Of a DNA stretch of 64,000 nucleotides, positions 42,892 through 53,055 are shown in pieces. Origin of the DNA: an uncultured Helicobacter sp. Lineage in GTDB: Bacteria > Campylobacterota > Campylobacteria > Campylobacterales > Helicobacteraceae. The notes beneath the pieces are model-generated. The model did no database searches and was not told the DNA's origin. It saw nothing but the letters and a program-made list of their open reading frames with translations. The DNA is taken from assembly GCA_949287835.1 (NCBI GenBank), contig CASEHV010000012.1, positions 1-64,000 of the forward strand, given 5' to 3'. Every line of letters starts with the position of its first letter. Position 1 is the first letter of the stretch. Made by a program: the position numbers and the translations under genes.

Positions 42892-44829
42892 TTGAGAAAA
42901 CCTTTTAAATATTTTACATCATGTTGCCTAGCTTTATTTATAGCAGGGTGTGCGACACAGAGCAAATATGCAGGCGGAGAGGGAACATTAAGGGGCTATG
43001 AGGGATTATCGGAATATAGCGACCTAGATGATGGCGTAGTAAGGGATATTAATAGAGAGGGAAATACAAAAGCAAATACCACTCACAGCACAGTTAAAAA
43101 TACAGCAGCAACGCAGCCTGTAAGCACAACTAGCAATATTACAAATGAATCTCTACTAGGCGGAATGAAAGATAGCGAGGCGCTTCGTAGGGCTACCATG
43201 CGACCTTATACCGTGCGAGGTAAAACCTATCAGCCAAGAGAGGCTAGAGTAGGAGAGAACTTTGATGGCATAGCTAGCTGGTATGGACCAAACTTTCATG
43301 CGAAATCTACTTCAAATGGCGAGACATATAATATGCACGCCCATACCGCCGCACACAAAACTCTGCCTATGAATACAATCGTGAAAGTCTATAATAAAGA
43401 CAATGGAAGGACTACTATTGTAAGAATTAATGACAGGGGTCCCTTTGTAGAAGGTAGAATCATAGATTTATCAAATGTCGCCGCTAGAGATATAGATATG
43501 GTTAAACAAGGCGTGGCTAATGTGCGATTAGAGGTTATAGGCTTTGGTCCTGATATGCTAAAAAATGGAGGCATTGTTACCACGCAGACAAAAAATGAAA
43601 ACCCGCAACAAATAGAAAGAAGCCATGTAGAGCAAAATAGGAAAACTACAACTGCAAACCAAGAAAAGATTCAACAATATCCCCAATATCCGCAGCAATA
43701 TGACCAACTAAACACCACTTCTAGTAATCCGCCTATACAGACTATACAGGAGCCAAATCAAACTCAAACCATGAGCTATAATCAACAATATATTATTCAG
43801 CCTACACCACCAACCAAAGCACCAGATATACCACAAGAGATAAAAATAGAATCTAAAACAGAGCAGAAAAATGAGTCACCTATACAGACTACACAAAATG
43901 AGATTCCAAAACAAGAGCAAATAGCACAACAAGAATCTCAAGATGACAAAATAGAAAAAAACATACCAGAGGAATCAATTATAAGCGACAACATAGCAAT
44001 ACAGCCACAACAAGATAGTATCCAAGAGGTAAAAGATTTACAAGGAAAAATAGGAGAGCTAGAACAGAAAATAAAAACATTAGAAAATGAAAAAAAATCC
44101 GATAAGAATACACAGGAATTACAAGATAAAATACAATCACTAGAGGAAAAAATTAAGAGCATAGAGGATACAAAATACGCCAATAATGAAGCAAGTAACA
44201 CAATCACAATAGGAGAGCTAGAACAGAAAATAAAAACATTAGAAAATGAAAAAGAATCCGATAGGAATACACAGGAATTACAATATAAAATACAATCACT
44301 AGAGGAAAAAATTAAGAGCATAGAGGATACAAAATACGCCAATAATGAAGCAAGTAGCACAATCACAAATAGTATGCCACAAACAACAATGAAAGATGCC
44401 CCACAAAAAGATACAAACATAGACATAGATGATAAGCAATTCGATGATTTAATGAATGACCTAGCAAATACTAGAAATATTGCAAGCAATACAAATAATA
44501 TAAAGCGAGAACCAGAAATTAAACAAGAACCAACAAATGAGATTCCAAATACAGATGAAAATGCCGCAACACAGAACAAAGAGGAAAATAAACTACCGCA
44601 AAACTCCACCCACATGGTATCTTTAAATGTATTTAGCACAGAGCAAAGAGCAAAAAACTATATAAAAGAGCATGAAAGCATGACACATAATGGTCGCTAT
44701 ATGTTAGATATTATTCATACAGATGATGGATTATATCGCGTTGCTTTGCGTGGATTTAAAAGCTATGATGAAGCAAAAAATTTTATAGGAGAAAATAATC
44801 TAACAGGATATGTAATGAAAGAGAAATAA
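42892..44829 (+). CDS. rlpA: RlpA-like septal lytic transglycosylase lipoprotein with expanded linker
   Basis: The 645-residue lipoprotein (lipobox FIAGC, C20) has a double-psi barrel RlpA domain (about 123-225) with ASWYGPNFH, the catalytic-region ETYNM and RINDRGPF. A very long linker of about 330 residues follows, then an SPOR domain (about 575-645, HMVSLNVFSTEQRAKNY). The linker is Gln/Asn-rich, then a Lys/Glu coiled coil with two tandem 53-residue copies. RlpA cleaves glycan lacking stem peptides at the septum. Homologues are usually half this size. The start is TTG with AGGAG before it. It forms an operon with mltD. Confidence 0.9.
   Translation: MRKPFKYFTSCCLALFIAGCATQSKYAGGEGTLRGYEGLSEYSDLDDGVVRDINREGNTKANTTHSTVKNTAATQPVSTTSNITNESLLGGMKDSEALRRATMRPYTVRGKTYQPREARVGENFDGIASWYGPNFHAKSTSNGETYNMHAHTAAHKTLPMNTIVKVYNKDNGRTTIVRINDRGPFVEGRIIDLSNVAARDIDMVKQGVANVRLEVIGFGPDMLKNGGIVTTQTKNENPQQIERSHVEQNRKTTTANQEKIQQYPQYPQQYDQLNTTSSNPPIQTIQEPNQTQTMSYNQQYIIQPTPPTKAPDIPQEIKIESKTEQKNESPIQTTQNEIPKQEQIAQQESQDDKIEKNIPEESIISDNIAIQPQQDSIQEVKDLQGKIGELEQKIKTLENEKKSDKNTQELQDKIQSLEEKIKSIEDTKYANNEASNTITIGELEQKIKTLENEKESDRNTQELQYKIQSLEEKIKSIEDTKYANNEASSTITNSMPQTTMKDAPQKDTNIDIDDKQFDDLMNDLANTRNIASNTNNIKREPEIKQEPTNEIPNTDENAATQNKEENKLPQNSTHMVSLNVFSTEQRAKNYIKEHESMTHNGRYMLDIIHTDDGLYRVALRGFKSYDEAKNFIGENNLTGYVMKEK
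44052..44369 (+). repeat. Tandem duplication of 159 bp in the rlpA linker
   Basis: Two adjacent, nearly identical 159-bp units (44052-44210 and 44211-44369) each begin ggagagctagaacagaaaat after one base and encode 53 residues of coiled coil. Only a few bases differ. The unit is a multiple of three, so copy number can change without a frameshift. Confidence 0.88.
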
Positions 44830-44879
44830 AAAAATATTTTAAAGTTTTTTCATGATAAAATTACAAAAAAGGAGATTTC

Positions 44880-45548
44880 ATGAAAAGATTGACTACATTT
44901 GCTTTTTTGCTTAGTGCCTTTAGTGCCACTAGCTACGCAGAGGAGGTGGTAGAAGATAAATCAAAGAATAGCTTTATCGCTGGAGTATCTGCTGGAGGTT
45001 CATACATATCTAAGGAATCTGAATATAACTTTAATACTATAATAGGCATAGATGATATACCTGGCGATTTTAAAACAGGGCATTTTGGATTTAATTACGG
45101 ATTAAAACTAGGTTATGATATATCCATACAGCCATTTGGCTATGTAAGGGTATATGCAAATTACACAAATATTATCATCAACGCAGATAGAATATTAGGC
45201 AAATTCAACGCTCATTCAATTGGAATCAACGCAGACTATCGATATGAATTTTCAAATGGTCTTAGCCTTTTTGCAGGATTAGGAATAAGCGTTAATATCA
45301 CAAATACCACAGGACTAGGAGATTACACCACAGCGGGATTTAATGTGGGTGGTGGGATATTATATAACATTCTATCATTCCTAGAGCTTGAACTTAGACT
45401 AAGCTATATAGGCTATGATATAAACGACAGACGTTCAAACTACATTCCACCTGACATAACAGGACCAAATAATATGCCGATAACAAGTCATCTTGTAGAT
45501 ATAAACAATCCTATTAGTCTATCGTTAGGGGTGAATGCAAGATTCTAA
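44880..45548 (+). CDS. Small outer-membrane beta-barrel protein
   Basis: The 222-residue protein has a signal peptide (about 1-20, cut after SYA) and eight or so amphipathic strands ending SLSLGVNARF with terminal Phe. This is the size and pattern of OmpW/OmpA-type or opacity-like eight-stranded barrels. The first strand is SFIAGVSAGGSYIS. I cannot assign a family. AAGGAG precedes the ATG. It follows rlpA by 50 bases, possibly in the same transcript. Confidence 0.7.
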   Translation: MKRLTTFAFLLSAFSATSYAEEVVEDKSKNSFIAGVSAGGSYISKESEYNFNTIIGIDDIPGDFKTGHFGFNYGLKLGYDISIQPFGYVRVYANYTNIIINADRILGKFNAHSIGINADYRYEFSNGLSLFAGLGISVNITNTTGLGDYTTAGFNVGGGILYNILSFLELELRLSYIGYDINDRRSNYIPPDITGPNNMPITSHLVDINNPISLSLGVNARF

Positions 45549-45643
45549 ATTTAGATTCGTATAGAATGGATAATTCAGAATTAACTCCTCAAGACATGAT
45601 AATACCTCGCTTCCTCAAAGCACTAAAATCTCTATGCCACAAG

Positions 45644-46474
45644 TCATTTTAAGAGATTAGAATAATCTAAATATTTCATCATCTCATAATCTGTGAGGTC
45701 TAACTGCATGGGGGTTATGGATATATAGCCATCTGTTATGGCTTCAAAATCTGATATTAACTCTCCGCTATAATCCCTCAAATACGCATTGCCACTATTA
45801 TCCCTTCTACTCCACGATGCCTTGTTAAATCCTATCCAATGATATGTTTTCCCACGTGGACTATGGATTTGCGATATGCTTGGATTAAAAAGCTTTACGC
45901 CTAGATGAGTTATCTTTACACCCTTGCAGGTATCTTTTGGAATCTGTGGGACATTAATATTCAAAAACTTTCTATCATTTATGATAAGCTTAGAAGTCAA
46001 AATATCATTTGCTATATTTTTTACAACCAATGTAGCTAGACTAAAGTCGCGATTTGCAATCTTATCCTCCTCGCCATAATTATCATGCACACATTGAGAT
46101 ATTGCAATACTAGGAATGCCATGTATAGCACCCTCCATAGCACCCGCAACCGTGCCAGAATAAGTCGTATCCTCGCCCATATTAGAGCCTATATTGATTC
46201 CAGAAATAATCAAATCAGGTTTTCTACTAGGAAATAACTCACACAAAGCTACATAAACGCAGTCCGTGGGGCTACCATCATCTAGCTTATAGAAATTATC
46301 TTTTATTTTTATTAAATCTAGTGGCTTTGATACGCAAAGTCCATGCCCACATGCCGACTTCTCATTTGCAGGGGCAACCACAACGACATTTGCCATATCT
46401 CTAAGAGATTCTACTAAATCAATTAAACCTTTACTTATATATCCATCATCATTTGTAATTAAAATAGTTTTCAT
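45644..46474 (-). CDS. surE: 5'/3'-nucleotidase SurE
   Basis: The 276-residue metal-dependent phosphatase dephosphorylates nucleoside monophosphates and related compounds. It begins MKTILITNDDGY, where the Asp pair D9/D10 binds metal, followed by VVAPANEKSACGHGL and ISGINIGSNMGEDTTYSGTV. An upstream in-frame ATG at 46525 lies inside the neighbouring tRNA gene and would add a hydrophobic leader, so 46474 is preferred. Only weak GGA precedes it. It lies downstream of the tRNA cluster on the same strand. Confidence 0.93.
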   Translation of the reverse strand: MKTILITNDDGYISKGLIDLVESLRDMANVVVVAPANEKSACGHGLCVSKPLDLIKIKDNFYKLDDGSPTDCVYVALCELFPSRKPDLIISGINIGSNMGEDTTYSGTVAGAMEGAIHGIPSIAISQCVHDNYGEEDKIANRDFSLATLVVKNIANDILTSKLIINDRKFLNINVPQIPKDTCKGVKITHLGVKLFNPSISQIHSPRGKTYHWIGFNKASWSRRDNSGNAYLRDYSGELISDFEAITDGYISITPMQLDLTDYEMMKYLDYSNLLK

Positions 46475-46513
46475 ATATAATCCAAAAAGAAAGAATAAAG
46501 ATAGAATGCTAAA

Positions 46514-46590
46514 TGGTACGCCCAAGAGGATTCGAACCTCTGACCTACGGCTTAGAAGGCCGTTGCTCTATCCAGCTGAGCTATGGACGC
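46514..46590 (-). tRNA. tRNA-Arg (anticodon TCT)
   Basis: A full cloverleaf of 77 bases includes an encoded CCA. The acceptor GCGTCCA pairs with TGGGCGT, the anticodon loop is CTTCTAA and the T-loop is GGTTCGAATCC. It reads AGA codons. Confidence 0.95.
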
Positions 46591-46595
46591 ATGAG

Positions 46596-46672
46596 TGGTA
46601 CGCCCAAGAGGAGTCGAACCCCTAACCCCCAGATCCGAAGTCTGGTGCTCTATCCAATTGAGCTATGGACGC
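46596..46672 (-). tRNA. tRNA-Arg (anticodon TCG)
   Basis: A cloverleaf of 77 bases has an encoded CCA. The anticodon stem-loop is CCAGA-CTTCGGA-TCTGG. It shares its acceptor stem with the neighbouring tRNA-Arg, which suggests an old duplication. Confidence 0.95.
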
Positions 46673-46698
46673 ATAAATAAATATATCTAAAACAAACA

Positions 46699-46776
46699 TG
46701 GGGTGGATGATGGGTCTCGAACCCACGACCCTCAGAGCCACAACCTGATGCTCTAACCAACTGAGCTACACCCACC
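46699..46776 (-). tRNA. tRNA-His (anticodon GTG)
   Basis: The cloverleaf has an encoded CCA and the extra 5' G (G-1) paired with C73 that identifies histidine tRNA. The anticodon loop is TTGTGGC. Confidence 0.95.
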
Positions 46777-46782
46777 ACAAAA

Positions 46783-46860
46783 TGGTCGGGGCGAAAGGAT
46801 TCGAACCTTCGACCCCTTGGTCCCAAACCAAGTACTCTAACCAGACTGAGCTACGCCCCG
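46783..46860 (-). tRNA. tRNA-Pro (anticodon TGG)
   Basis: The cloverleaf has an encoded CCA. The anticodon stem-loop is CTTGG-TTTGGGA-CCAAG and the acceptor CGGGGCG pairs with CGCCCCG. It is the first gene of the four-tRNA operon. Confidence 0.95.
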
Positions 46861-46872
46861 AACCAAGTGATA

Positions 46873-46901
46873 ATTTTATCAAAAAGAGTGTGGTATGTCA
46901 A
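46873..46901 (-). promoter_or_regulatory. Consensus sigma-70 promoter of the tRNA operon
   Basis: On the minus strand a perfect TTGACA (46896-46901) and TAAAAT (46873-46878) are separated by exactly 17 bases. They lie just upstream of tRNA-Pro. A real -35 box is unusual in Helicobacter and fits a strongly expressed stable-RNA operon. Confidence 0.75.
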
Positions 46902-46928
46902 TAGAGATTAAAGCTAGATTGCCAAAAT

Positions 46929-47558
46929 TTAGGATTTATAAATTCCAATATTCATCTTCCACCACAGAATTGCATAGCCTAGCGACTGCACCTTTGGGCA
47001 ATTCTCATCATGTAAAAACTCATCTATCAAAGCACGTGATACAAACACACTCTCAATATGCTCTGCCTCATCTGCCCTGCCGCCGCCACTACTGCATCTC
47101 TTGCTAGAATCTACCTCTACATAAAATAGATTCTGTTTTGCACCATTCATACCAACGCTACTATAAAACTCATTAATCCTGCGTATAGAATCTAGCTCTA
47201 CACGATAGCCACATTCCTCCTCTATCTCATCTTTTGCAATCTCAATGGGCAATTTTTGCTTATCACACAATCCCGCACACAGCTCATACATATAGCCACT
47301 GCCACCTCTCATAAAGACGCTAACGCGAAACTGCCGCACAAAGATAAAGCCATCTCTTTCCTTATCATATATCAATATTGACACGCTATCATGGGAATTA
47401 GCTATCTCCCATATTTTCCTATCGCCTTTCTCTAAAAATTCTATTTTTCGTAGCTTTACATAATTACCACTTGCGATGCCCTCATCACTTAGAATCTTAG
47501 GAGTATCTGGCAGGGGCAACTTACTATCTTTTCCGTTATAAATAAGCATATTTTCCAT
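46929..47558 (-). CDS. Nudix hydrolase, UDP-sugar/ADP-ribose pyrophosphatase type
   Basis: The 209-residue protein has a Nudix region at about 95-115 reading ELCAGLCDKQ then KDEIEEECGY. The consensus first Glu is Lys and the Arg is Asp, but the core EExxGY glutamates are kept. The wording is close to NUDT14-type UDP-glucose pyrophosphatases (ELCAG..D....EECGY). It would hydrolyse nucleoside diphosphate sugars to sugar phosphate and NMP. The ATG at 47558 is chosen over a TTG three codons upstream, though neither has a strong ribosome binding site. Confidence 0.8.
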   Translation of the reverse strand: MENMLIYNGKDSKLPLPDTPKILSDEGIASGNYVKLRKIEFLEKGDRKIWEIANSHDSVSILIYDKERDGFIFVRQFRVSVFMRGGSGYMYELCAGLCDKQKLPIEIAKDEIEEECGYRVELDSIRRINEFYSSVGMNGAKQNLFYVEVDSSKRCSSGGGRADEAEHIESVFVSRALIDEFLHDENCPKVQSLGYAILWWKMNIGIYKS

Positions 47559-47573
47559 ATTTACCAACTTTCT

Positions 47574-48296
47574 TTATTTGCAAAATTCTTTTATGCCTAG
47601 TTTGCAGGTTTTATCATAATATTTCTTTGACTCAAGATTATTATCTACATTAATTTTCATAAATATACATGCCCTAGCATAGCCCATATCACATGATTTT
47701 GAGGCCAATTCTTTACTTTTTGCCATATCACGCATAGATGAGCTATAACCTAGAAAATGTATCTGTGATAAAACATAACAATCCATAGCATTATTATTAT
47801 TACACTGCTTATCTGCTATATCACGTGCTTTTGTGAAAAATGGCTCACTATCTGTAAGCTCTAGTTTCTTTTTGCTATTTTTATCATGCTTTGCCTTTTT
47901 TCTAGCGTTTTCTTTATTGGTTAAGATTCCTAAATCAAGGCAACTTTGAGAATCATCTAAATCGCACCCTTTCTTTAAAGTATCAAAAGCCTTAGCTATA
48001 TCACTATCCTTACCATAGCCATAGAAATCACTATAATAAACTTCCGCCATAGTAGAGCAGTCTTTGCCATTAGAATCATCGCAAATACTTTTGGCATATT
48101 TTATCCACTCATCTACATGCCATATACCCTCTTTGATGTCATCTAGTTTATTGTAAAGAATAACTCTATCCTTATCATTGACTATTATTTCTTTCTTTGC
48201 TGGTTTTTTTACGGGCTGTTGTGGTGCGACCTCCTTTGTAGTCTTGCAACCATAGCAAAGAAGCAAAATGCCAAAGCACAATAATATTTTATTCAT
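47574..48296 (-). CDS. Cys-rich Sel1/TPR-like lipoprotein
   Basis: The 240-residue lipoprotein has a signal peptide with lipobox LCYGC (C17) and a Lys/Pro-rich linker. Helical repeats follow with regularly spaced Cys pairs (ICDDSNGKDCS, CDLDDSQSCLDL, CNNNNAMDCY, CDMGYARACI, CKLGIKEFC). The pattern resembles the disulfide-bridged Sel1-like repeats of the Helicobacter Hcp proteins, but spacing and repeat sequence are less regular. It is likely periplasmic and anchored in a membrane. Function is unknown. It follows the next gene upstream (48333-49514) on the same strand. Confidence 0.72.
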   Translation of the reverse strand: MNKILLCFGILLLCYGCKTTKEVAPQQPVKKPAKKEIIVNDKDRVILYNKLDDIKEGIWHVDEWIKYAKSICDDSNGKDCSTMAEVYYSDFYGYGKDSDIAKAFDTLKKGCDLDDSQSCLDLGILTNKENARKKAKHDKNSKKKLELTDSEPFFTKARDIADKQCNNNNAMDCYVLSQIHFLGYSSSMRDMAKSKELASKSCDMGYARACIFMKINVDNNLESKKYYDKTCKLGIKEFCK

Positions 48297-48332
48297 AACA
48301 ATCCTTTAGAAAAGTATAACACGAATATACAA

Positions 48333-49514
48333 CTAAGGAGATATCCATTTGCCATTTTCATAATGCTGCTTAATAGAAAAATCAAGTCTTTTATTCTCTT
48401 TTATAAAGGAGTAGATTCTAAGATACATAGGGGTATAGCTTTGCTTTTTTTGCAGTGCAAACTCTAGCTTTTCTCTGTATTGTCTCTCCTGTTTTGCCAA
48501 AAGGCTATAATACTCATATCTATCAAAGGCAAACGAAAAGAGACTAACGCAGATGGCAATCACAAGTGATAATAGACATATTTTTACCTTATTTCTTATA
48601 GAGTATAAATCTTTGCAATGAAAGCTATGCAAAAACTGCTTTCTATGCAAATGAGCAAGGCTTAGAATCTCAATGCTTCTTGGCAAACTCTCCCCTATGA
48701 GTGTCTCTACAGATAAATAATCATTTAATCCCATATTATCATCTGTAAAATTACAATACAAAATCGCACCCAAATTCACTATATGCACATAATGATTCTC
48801 CAAAATAGAATCTCTAGGAATCACAGCATTAAAAATAAGATTCCCATTCTCATAATGACATAGTGCATGTGTTTTATAATCTCTGATAATCAATGTATAA
48901 TTTGATAACTCTGGAAAAAGATAATAAATTGACTCAAATATAAATAGTGGATTTAGAAAGTATAGATTAAAGTTATGCAAATTTGACTCTGCATACAACA
49001 TAAACTTTGATATATTAAAGATTCTAAAAGATATTTTGGATTTCTCCATATTTTTAATTTCAATATCATATTCACTATCGTCTGCCATAAGTTTTAGCTG
49101 ATATGCCTTTAGCGCTGCCATTTTATCGCCGAGGCTAGATTCTAGAATCTGTTTTTTATCTATATGAATATCTGCACATTTTATATCATCAAGACGCAAG
49201 GCATAGATTCCATAATAAAATGACTTTAGAAAACCAAAAATATATTTTTCTAGGAATTTCACAGACCGCACACCAGATAAATCGCTGTAAAAAAATCTCT
49301 TAGCACCGCAAAGGGATACAATTCTAGAGAATCTATCATCATCTCTAACCAATGCACCTATAGATTTAAGCTCTTCATAATAAGCACTAGCGGGGACCAT
49401 TTTATCTAGCAGAGTATCATTACCAACATAGCAAAACACGCCAAATCTAGTTTTTAATTTTGAGAGTTTGTATGATATTTTGTTGTAGATTCTGCTTATA
49501 ACATTATCACTCAT
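48333..49514 (-). CDS. Uncharacterised bitopic membrane protein (possibly PilM/PilN- or GspL-like)
   Basis: The 393-residue protein has a large N-terminal cytoplasmic part, one membrane segment at about 316-335 (KICLLSLVIAICVSLFSF), then a short periplasmic coiled coil and tail. A soluble domain followed by one helix and a coil is the layout of GspL or of fused PilM-PilN proteins of type IV pilus/type II secretion. I see no clear actin-like ATPase motif, so this is only a suggestion. It precedes the Cys-rich lipoprotein gene by 37 bases, and the two may act together. Confidence 0.5.
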   Translation of the reverse strand: MSDNVISRIYNKISYKLSKLKTRFGVFCYVGNDTLLDKMVPASAYYEELKSIGALVRDDDRFSRIVSLCGAKRFFYSDLSGVRSVKFLEKYIFGFLKSFYYGIYALRLDDIKCADIHIDKKQILESSLGDKMAALKAYQLKLMADDSEYDIEIKNMEKSKISFRIFNISKFMLYAESNLHNFNLYFLNPLFIFESIYYLFPELSNYTLIIRDYKTHALCHYENGNLIFNAVIPRDSILENHYVHIVNLGAILYCNFTDDNMGLNDYLSVETLIGESLPRSIEILSLAHLHRKQFLHSFHCKDLYSIRNKVKICLLSLVIAICVSLFSFAFDRYEYYSLLAKQERQYREKLEFALQKKQSYTPMYLRIYSFIKENKRLDFSIKQHYENGKWISP

Positions 49515-49576
49515 CTCATGGAATCCTAGATTCTTAAAATGAATCTAAAAATGATAAAAATAAATTAGAATCCACA

Positions 49577-50386
49577 TCACACAAAAGTAGTGCCTCCATC
49601 AATGACGATAGTCTGCCCTGTAAGCCACGCACTCTGTGTATTATCACATAGGAAAAATGTCGCACCAGCTAAATCCTGTGGTAATCCCATGCGTCTTAGC
49701 GGACTTTGTGCCTCCACCTTTGCCTTTACCTCATCATAGTCTGGGAATGCACGAAGCGCATCTGTATCAATGGGTCCTCCACTAACGGCATTTACACGAA
49801 TGTTAAACTCACCCAAATCCTGTGCCGCATACTTTACCATTGTTTCGACTGCGTTTTTAGAGTTACCATGTCCTGCGTAGTTTGGCATATAGACAAGATT
49901 CCCTGTTGAGCTAAGTGTTACGATATTGCCACCGCCGACTTTCTGCATTCTCTTAGCTGCCTCTTGGGCGCCCACAACAAAGGCTAACACAGTAGCCGTA
50001 TAAATATTATTTAGCCCCTTTGGCTTTAATCTCATAAAAGGTGCAAAGCCCCCAACTACACTTCTACCATAGATAATCGCATTGGATACAAAGAAATCTA
50101 CCCTATCGAAGTCAGCATCAATTTTCTCATAAAGCTCGACATACTGCTCTGGCTCAAGCACATTTAGAGGATAGAATCTAGCCTTAATGGCATATTTAGA
50201 TTCTAGCTCATCGGCAATTCTTTTTGCCTCATCTTCATTTTTATTATAAGTGAAAGCGACATTGACACCTTCTCTTGCAAAGCGATATAAAATAGCCTTT
50301 CCTATGCCACGTGTAGCACCGCTTATGACAAGTGTCTTACCACGCATATAATCCTTAGTAGAAATATCCTGTGTATTTTCACTCAT
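49577..50386 (-). CDS. Enoyl-[acyl-carrier-protein] reductase, FabL-type SDR
   Basis: The 269-residue short-chain dehydrogenase has the NAD(P) loop [11 protein letters not shown] near residue 20. It has a Y-x6-K active site (YAGHGNSK) in place of the Y-x3-K of ordinary SDRs. That spacing marks enoyl-ACP reductases of the FabI/FabL type. [15 protein letters not shown] and the [10 protein letters not shown] end also fit. It overlaps dapA by four bases. dapA is also followed by such a gene in Campylobacter jejuni (Cj0806-Cj0807). It may carry out the last step of fatty-acid elongation, possibly in addition to another FabI. Confidence 0.78.
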   Translation of the reverse strand: MSENTQDISTKDYMRGKTLVISGATRGIGKAILYRFAREGVNVAFTYNKNEDEAKRIADELESKYAIKARFYPLNVLEPEQYVELYEKIDADFDRVDFFVSNAIIYGRSVVGGFAPFMRLKPKGLNNIYTATVLAFVVGAQEAAKRMQKVGGGNIVTLSSTGNLVYMPNYAGHGNSKNAVETMVKYAAQDLGEFNIRVNAVSGGPIDTDALRAFPDYDEVKAKVEAQSPLRRMGLPQDLAGATFFLCDNTQSAWLTGQTIVIDGGTTFV

Positions 50387-51261
50387 TCTTGCACCTCATA
50401 ATCTTTTAAAGTTTTCTCTAGCAAATCCACACATTCCTTGCTTGGCTCACACAGCGGGAGTCGATACTCAAGGGATTTTATAAGTCCTTGTAGATACATT
50501 GCTGCTTTAATCGGTATGGGATTGCTCTGCACGAACAAAGCCCTATTTATAGCATAAAGTTTTTTAGAAATAGCAAAGCTAGTAGATAAATCGCCACTCA
50601 TGGCACTATGGCATAGATTAGCAATATCGCGCGGGAGTAGATTCCCTGTTACAGAAATAACGCCACTGCCACCATAGCTAAGAATGGAGTAATTCATCAT
50701 ATCATCACCGCTAAAGACTTTTAAGCTAGAATCTAAATTAGCCAAAGCACATACCCTATCCATAGAGCCACTCGCCTCTTTGATAGCATAGATATTTGGA
50801 ATCTCGCTAAGCCTTTTTGCAGTCTCAATCTCAATGCCGACCACAGTCCTTGAAGGCACATTGTAAAGCATAAGGGGAATGTCAATGGAATCTGCTATTG
50901 CCTTGTAATGTCTGTAAAGACCTTCTTGCGTTGGTTTGTTATAGTAAGGCACGACAGATAGCACCGCATCAGCACCGCATTTTTGAGCAAATTGTGCCAA
51001 CTCTATTGCCTCCGTCGTATTATTACTCCCCGCACCTGCTAGGACTTTTGTGCTTGTATTTTTACACACTCCCACAGCGATTTCTATGCACTCCTTATGC
51101 TCTGCATGACTTAGAGTAGCACTCTCACCCGTTGTGCCGACAGGCACACAAGCGTCCATGCCATACCTTATTTGACGCTTTATTAGATACTCATAGCTCT
51201 GCGTATCGATACGTCCGTCTTTAAAAGGTGTAACCAAAGCACTCATTGCTCCAAGTAACAT
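50383..51261 (-). CDS. dapA: 4-hydroxy-tetrahydrodipicolinate synthase
   Basis: The 292-residue TIM-barrel enzyme condenses pyruvate with aspartate semialdehyde in lysine/DAP synthesis. It has the ALVTPF start, GTTGESATL, the catalytic Tyr in MLYNVPSRT and the Schiff-base Lys in YAIKEASG. The ATG at 51261 has AAGGGG seven bases upstream and is preferred over a start at 51282. A -10 box (TACAAT) lies at 51292-51297. Confidence 0.95.
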   Translation of the reverse strand: MLLGAMSALVTPFKDGRIDTQSYEYLIKRQIRYGMDACVPVGTTGESATLSHAEHKECIEIAVGVCKNTSTKVLAGAGSNNTTEAIELAQFAQKCGADAVLSVVPYYNKPTQEGLYRHYKAIADSIDIPLMLYNVPSRTVVGIEIETAKRLSEIPNIYAIKEASGSMDRVCALANLDSSLKVFSGDDMMNYSILSYGGSGVISVTGNLLPRDIANLCHSAMSGDLSTSFAISKKLYAINRALFVQSNPIPIKAAMYLQGLIKSLEYRLPLCEPSKECVDLLEKTLKDYEVQE

Positions 51262-51291
51262 ACAAAACCCCTTGTAGTGCAAAGTGGGGGT

Positions 51292-51297
51292 ATTGTA
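51292..51297 (-). promoter_or_regulatory. -10 box of dapA
   Basis: TACAAT on the minus strand lies about 31 bases before the dapA start, in AT-rich DNA. Confidence 0.4.
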
Positions 51298-51326
51298 TCT
51301 AAAAATGAATTATTTTGGCAAAAATT

Positions 51327-52973
51327 TTAATGTTCCACCGCCGCACTTATGCCAACGCCGCTTTGCGCTCTAAAATCTTGTGCGTTAAATGCTGCCTTGT
51401 CTATCTGCGCTCTCTTGCTATTATCTAGCTTTGAGAAAATATAGATTGCTATAAATGATAGTGGCATTGTGAAAAGGGCTGGATGTTCATAGGGGAATAT
51501 TGCCTCCTCAAATCCTAGCACTTTTACCCAAACACTAGGTGATAAAAACACAAGCAACAAAACGCTAATAAGAGCTATCGCACCGCCATATAGTACACCT
51601 TTTGTGGTTAGATTCCTCCAGTATATGCAAAGCAAAATAATGGGGAAATTCACGCTTGCTGCAATGCTAAATGCAAGTCCTACCATGAATGCTACATTCT
51701 GCCCATTGAATGCAATTCCTAAAAGAATGGCTAGGATTCCAAGCGATATGGTAGAAATGCGCGTTACTTTTAACTCATCGCTAGGCTCCACCTTACCCTT
51801 TTTGATGACATTAGCATATAAATCATGGCTAATAGCAGATGCCCCAGATATGGCAAGTCCTGCCACGACAGCTAAGATAGTTGCAAAGGCAACGGCAGCG
51901 ATAAAGGCATAAAAGACATTGCCGCCTACGACTTTTGCCAATACCACAGCCTCCATATTTTTCTCTACCAAAAACTTGCCATTAGAATCAAAAAACTCTG
52001 GATTTGCAAGTAAAAATGCAATGGCACCAAACCCGATAATAAAAGTCAAAATATAAAAATAGCCGATGAGACCTGTGGCATAAAAGACGGATTTCCTAGC
52101 TTCCTTTGCATTGCTAACGGTAAAAAACCTCATCAAAATATGTGGCAATCCCGCACTGCCAAACATAAGCCCCATGCCCAAAGAAAATGCAGACACTGGG
52201 TCTTTTAAGAATCCGCCAGGAGACATGATAGCCTCGCCTTTTTCGTGATTTTGTATCGCTAAATCAAAGTATTTTGCCAAGTCAAAATCTGCCATGATTA
52301 GAATCATAATAGACATAAATGTGCAACCAGCAAGTAGTAATACTGCTTTGATAACCTGCACCCAAGTCGTAGCATGCATACCACCAAAGGTAACATAACA
52401 AATCATTAAGATTCCCACTAGGAACACAGCGGTATTATAAGACAAGCCAAATAATAATTGTATCAGCAATCCAGCACCAACCATCTGTGCGATGAGATAA
52501 AATATAACGACACAAAGACCACTAATAGCAGAGATGATTCTAACAGGATTTGCATCAAGCCTATAAGCAATAATATCTGCAAAGGTAAATTTGCCTAGAT
52601 TGCGGAACTTCTCCGCTATCAAAAACATAATAATAGGCCATCCAACCAAGAATCCAATGGCATATATTAATCCATCAAAGCCATTACTAAACACAAGCCC
52701 GACTATGCCTAGAAAACTTGCCGCACTCATAAAATCCCCAGCGATAGCTGTGCCGTTTTTCAAACCAGAGATATTTCCCCCGCCTGTATAAAAGCCAGAG
52801 GTAGAACGCGAGATTCTATTAGAAAAATACGTAATCGACAATGTAGCGATGACAAAAACCACAAACATAACAATAGCTGTCCAATTTACCTCCGCCTTGT
52901 TAGCAGAGCTAGCATCTAGCCCGGCACAGAAAGCAAGGGGTGATAGGACACCAAACCACAACAAAAACTTCAT
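51327..52973 (-). CDS. actP: Cation/acetate symporter (ActP-like)
   Basis: The 548-residue sodium:solute symporter starts with a signal-like segment, then a [26 protein letters not shown] region typical of ActP, and about thirteen membrane segments. It takes up acetate and similar short monocarboxylates. The usual partner, a small DUF485 membrane protein (YjcH), is not present on either side. The acs gene is also not nearby. AGGAG precedes the ATG. Confidence 0.9.
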   Translation of the reverse strand: MKFLLWFGVLSPLAFCAGLDASSANKAEVNWTAIVMFVVFVIATLSITYFSNRISRSTSGFYTGGGNISGLKNGTAIAGDFMSAASFLGIVGLVFSNGFDGLIYAIGFLVGWPIIMFLIAEKFRNLGKFTFADIIAYRLDANPVRIISAISGLCVVIFYLIAQMVGAGLLIQLLFGLSYNTAVFLVGILMICYVTFGGMHATTWVQVIKAVLLLAGCTFMSIMILIMADFDLAKYFDLAIQNHEKGEAIMSPGGFLKDPVSAFSLGMGLMFGSAGLPHILMRFFTVSNAKEARKSVFYATGLIGYFYILTFIIGFGAIAFLLANPEFFDSNGKFLVEKNMEAVVLAKVVGGNVFYAFIAAVAFATILAVVAGLAISGASAISHDLYANVIKKGKVEPSDELKVTRISTISLGILAILLGIAFNGQNVAFMVGLAFSIAASVNFPIILLCIYWRNLTTKGVLYGGAIALISVLLLVFLSPSVWVKVLGFEEAIFPYEHPALFTMPLSFIAIYIFSKLDNSKRAQIDKAAFNAQDFRAQSGVGISAAVEH

Positions 52974-53055
52974 GTAATTCTCCTAAAACTTACCTACATA
53001 GTAAATATATCTAAAAAATGAAGTTTTTGTTTTAAAACACAGTGCTTTCAATATT

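Noticed and set aside
43938-44639. 233-codon frame opposite rlpA
   Set aside because: It is the reverse reading of the Lys/Glu coiled-coil linker. RlpA has a lipobox, domains and a ribosome binding site, while this frame has none.
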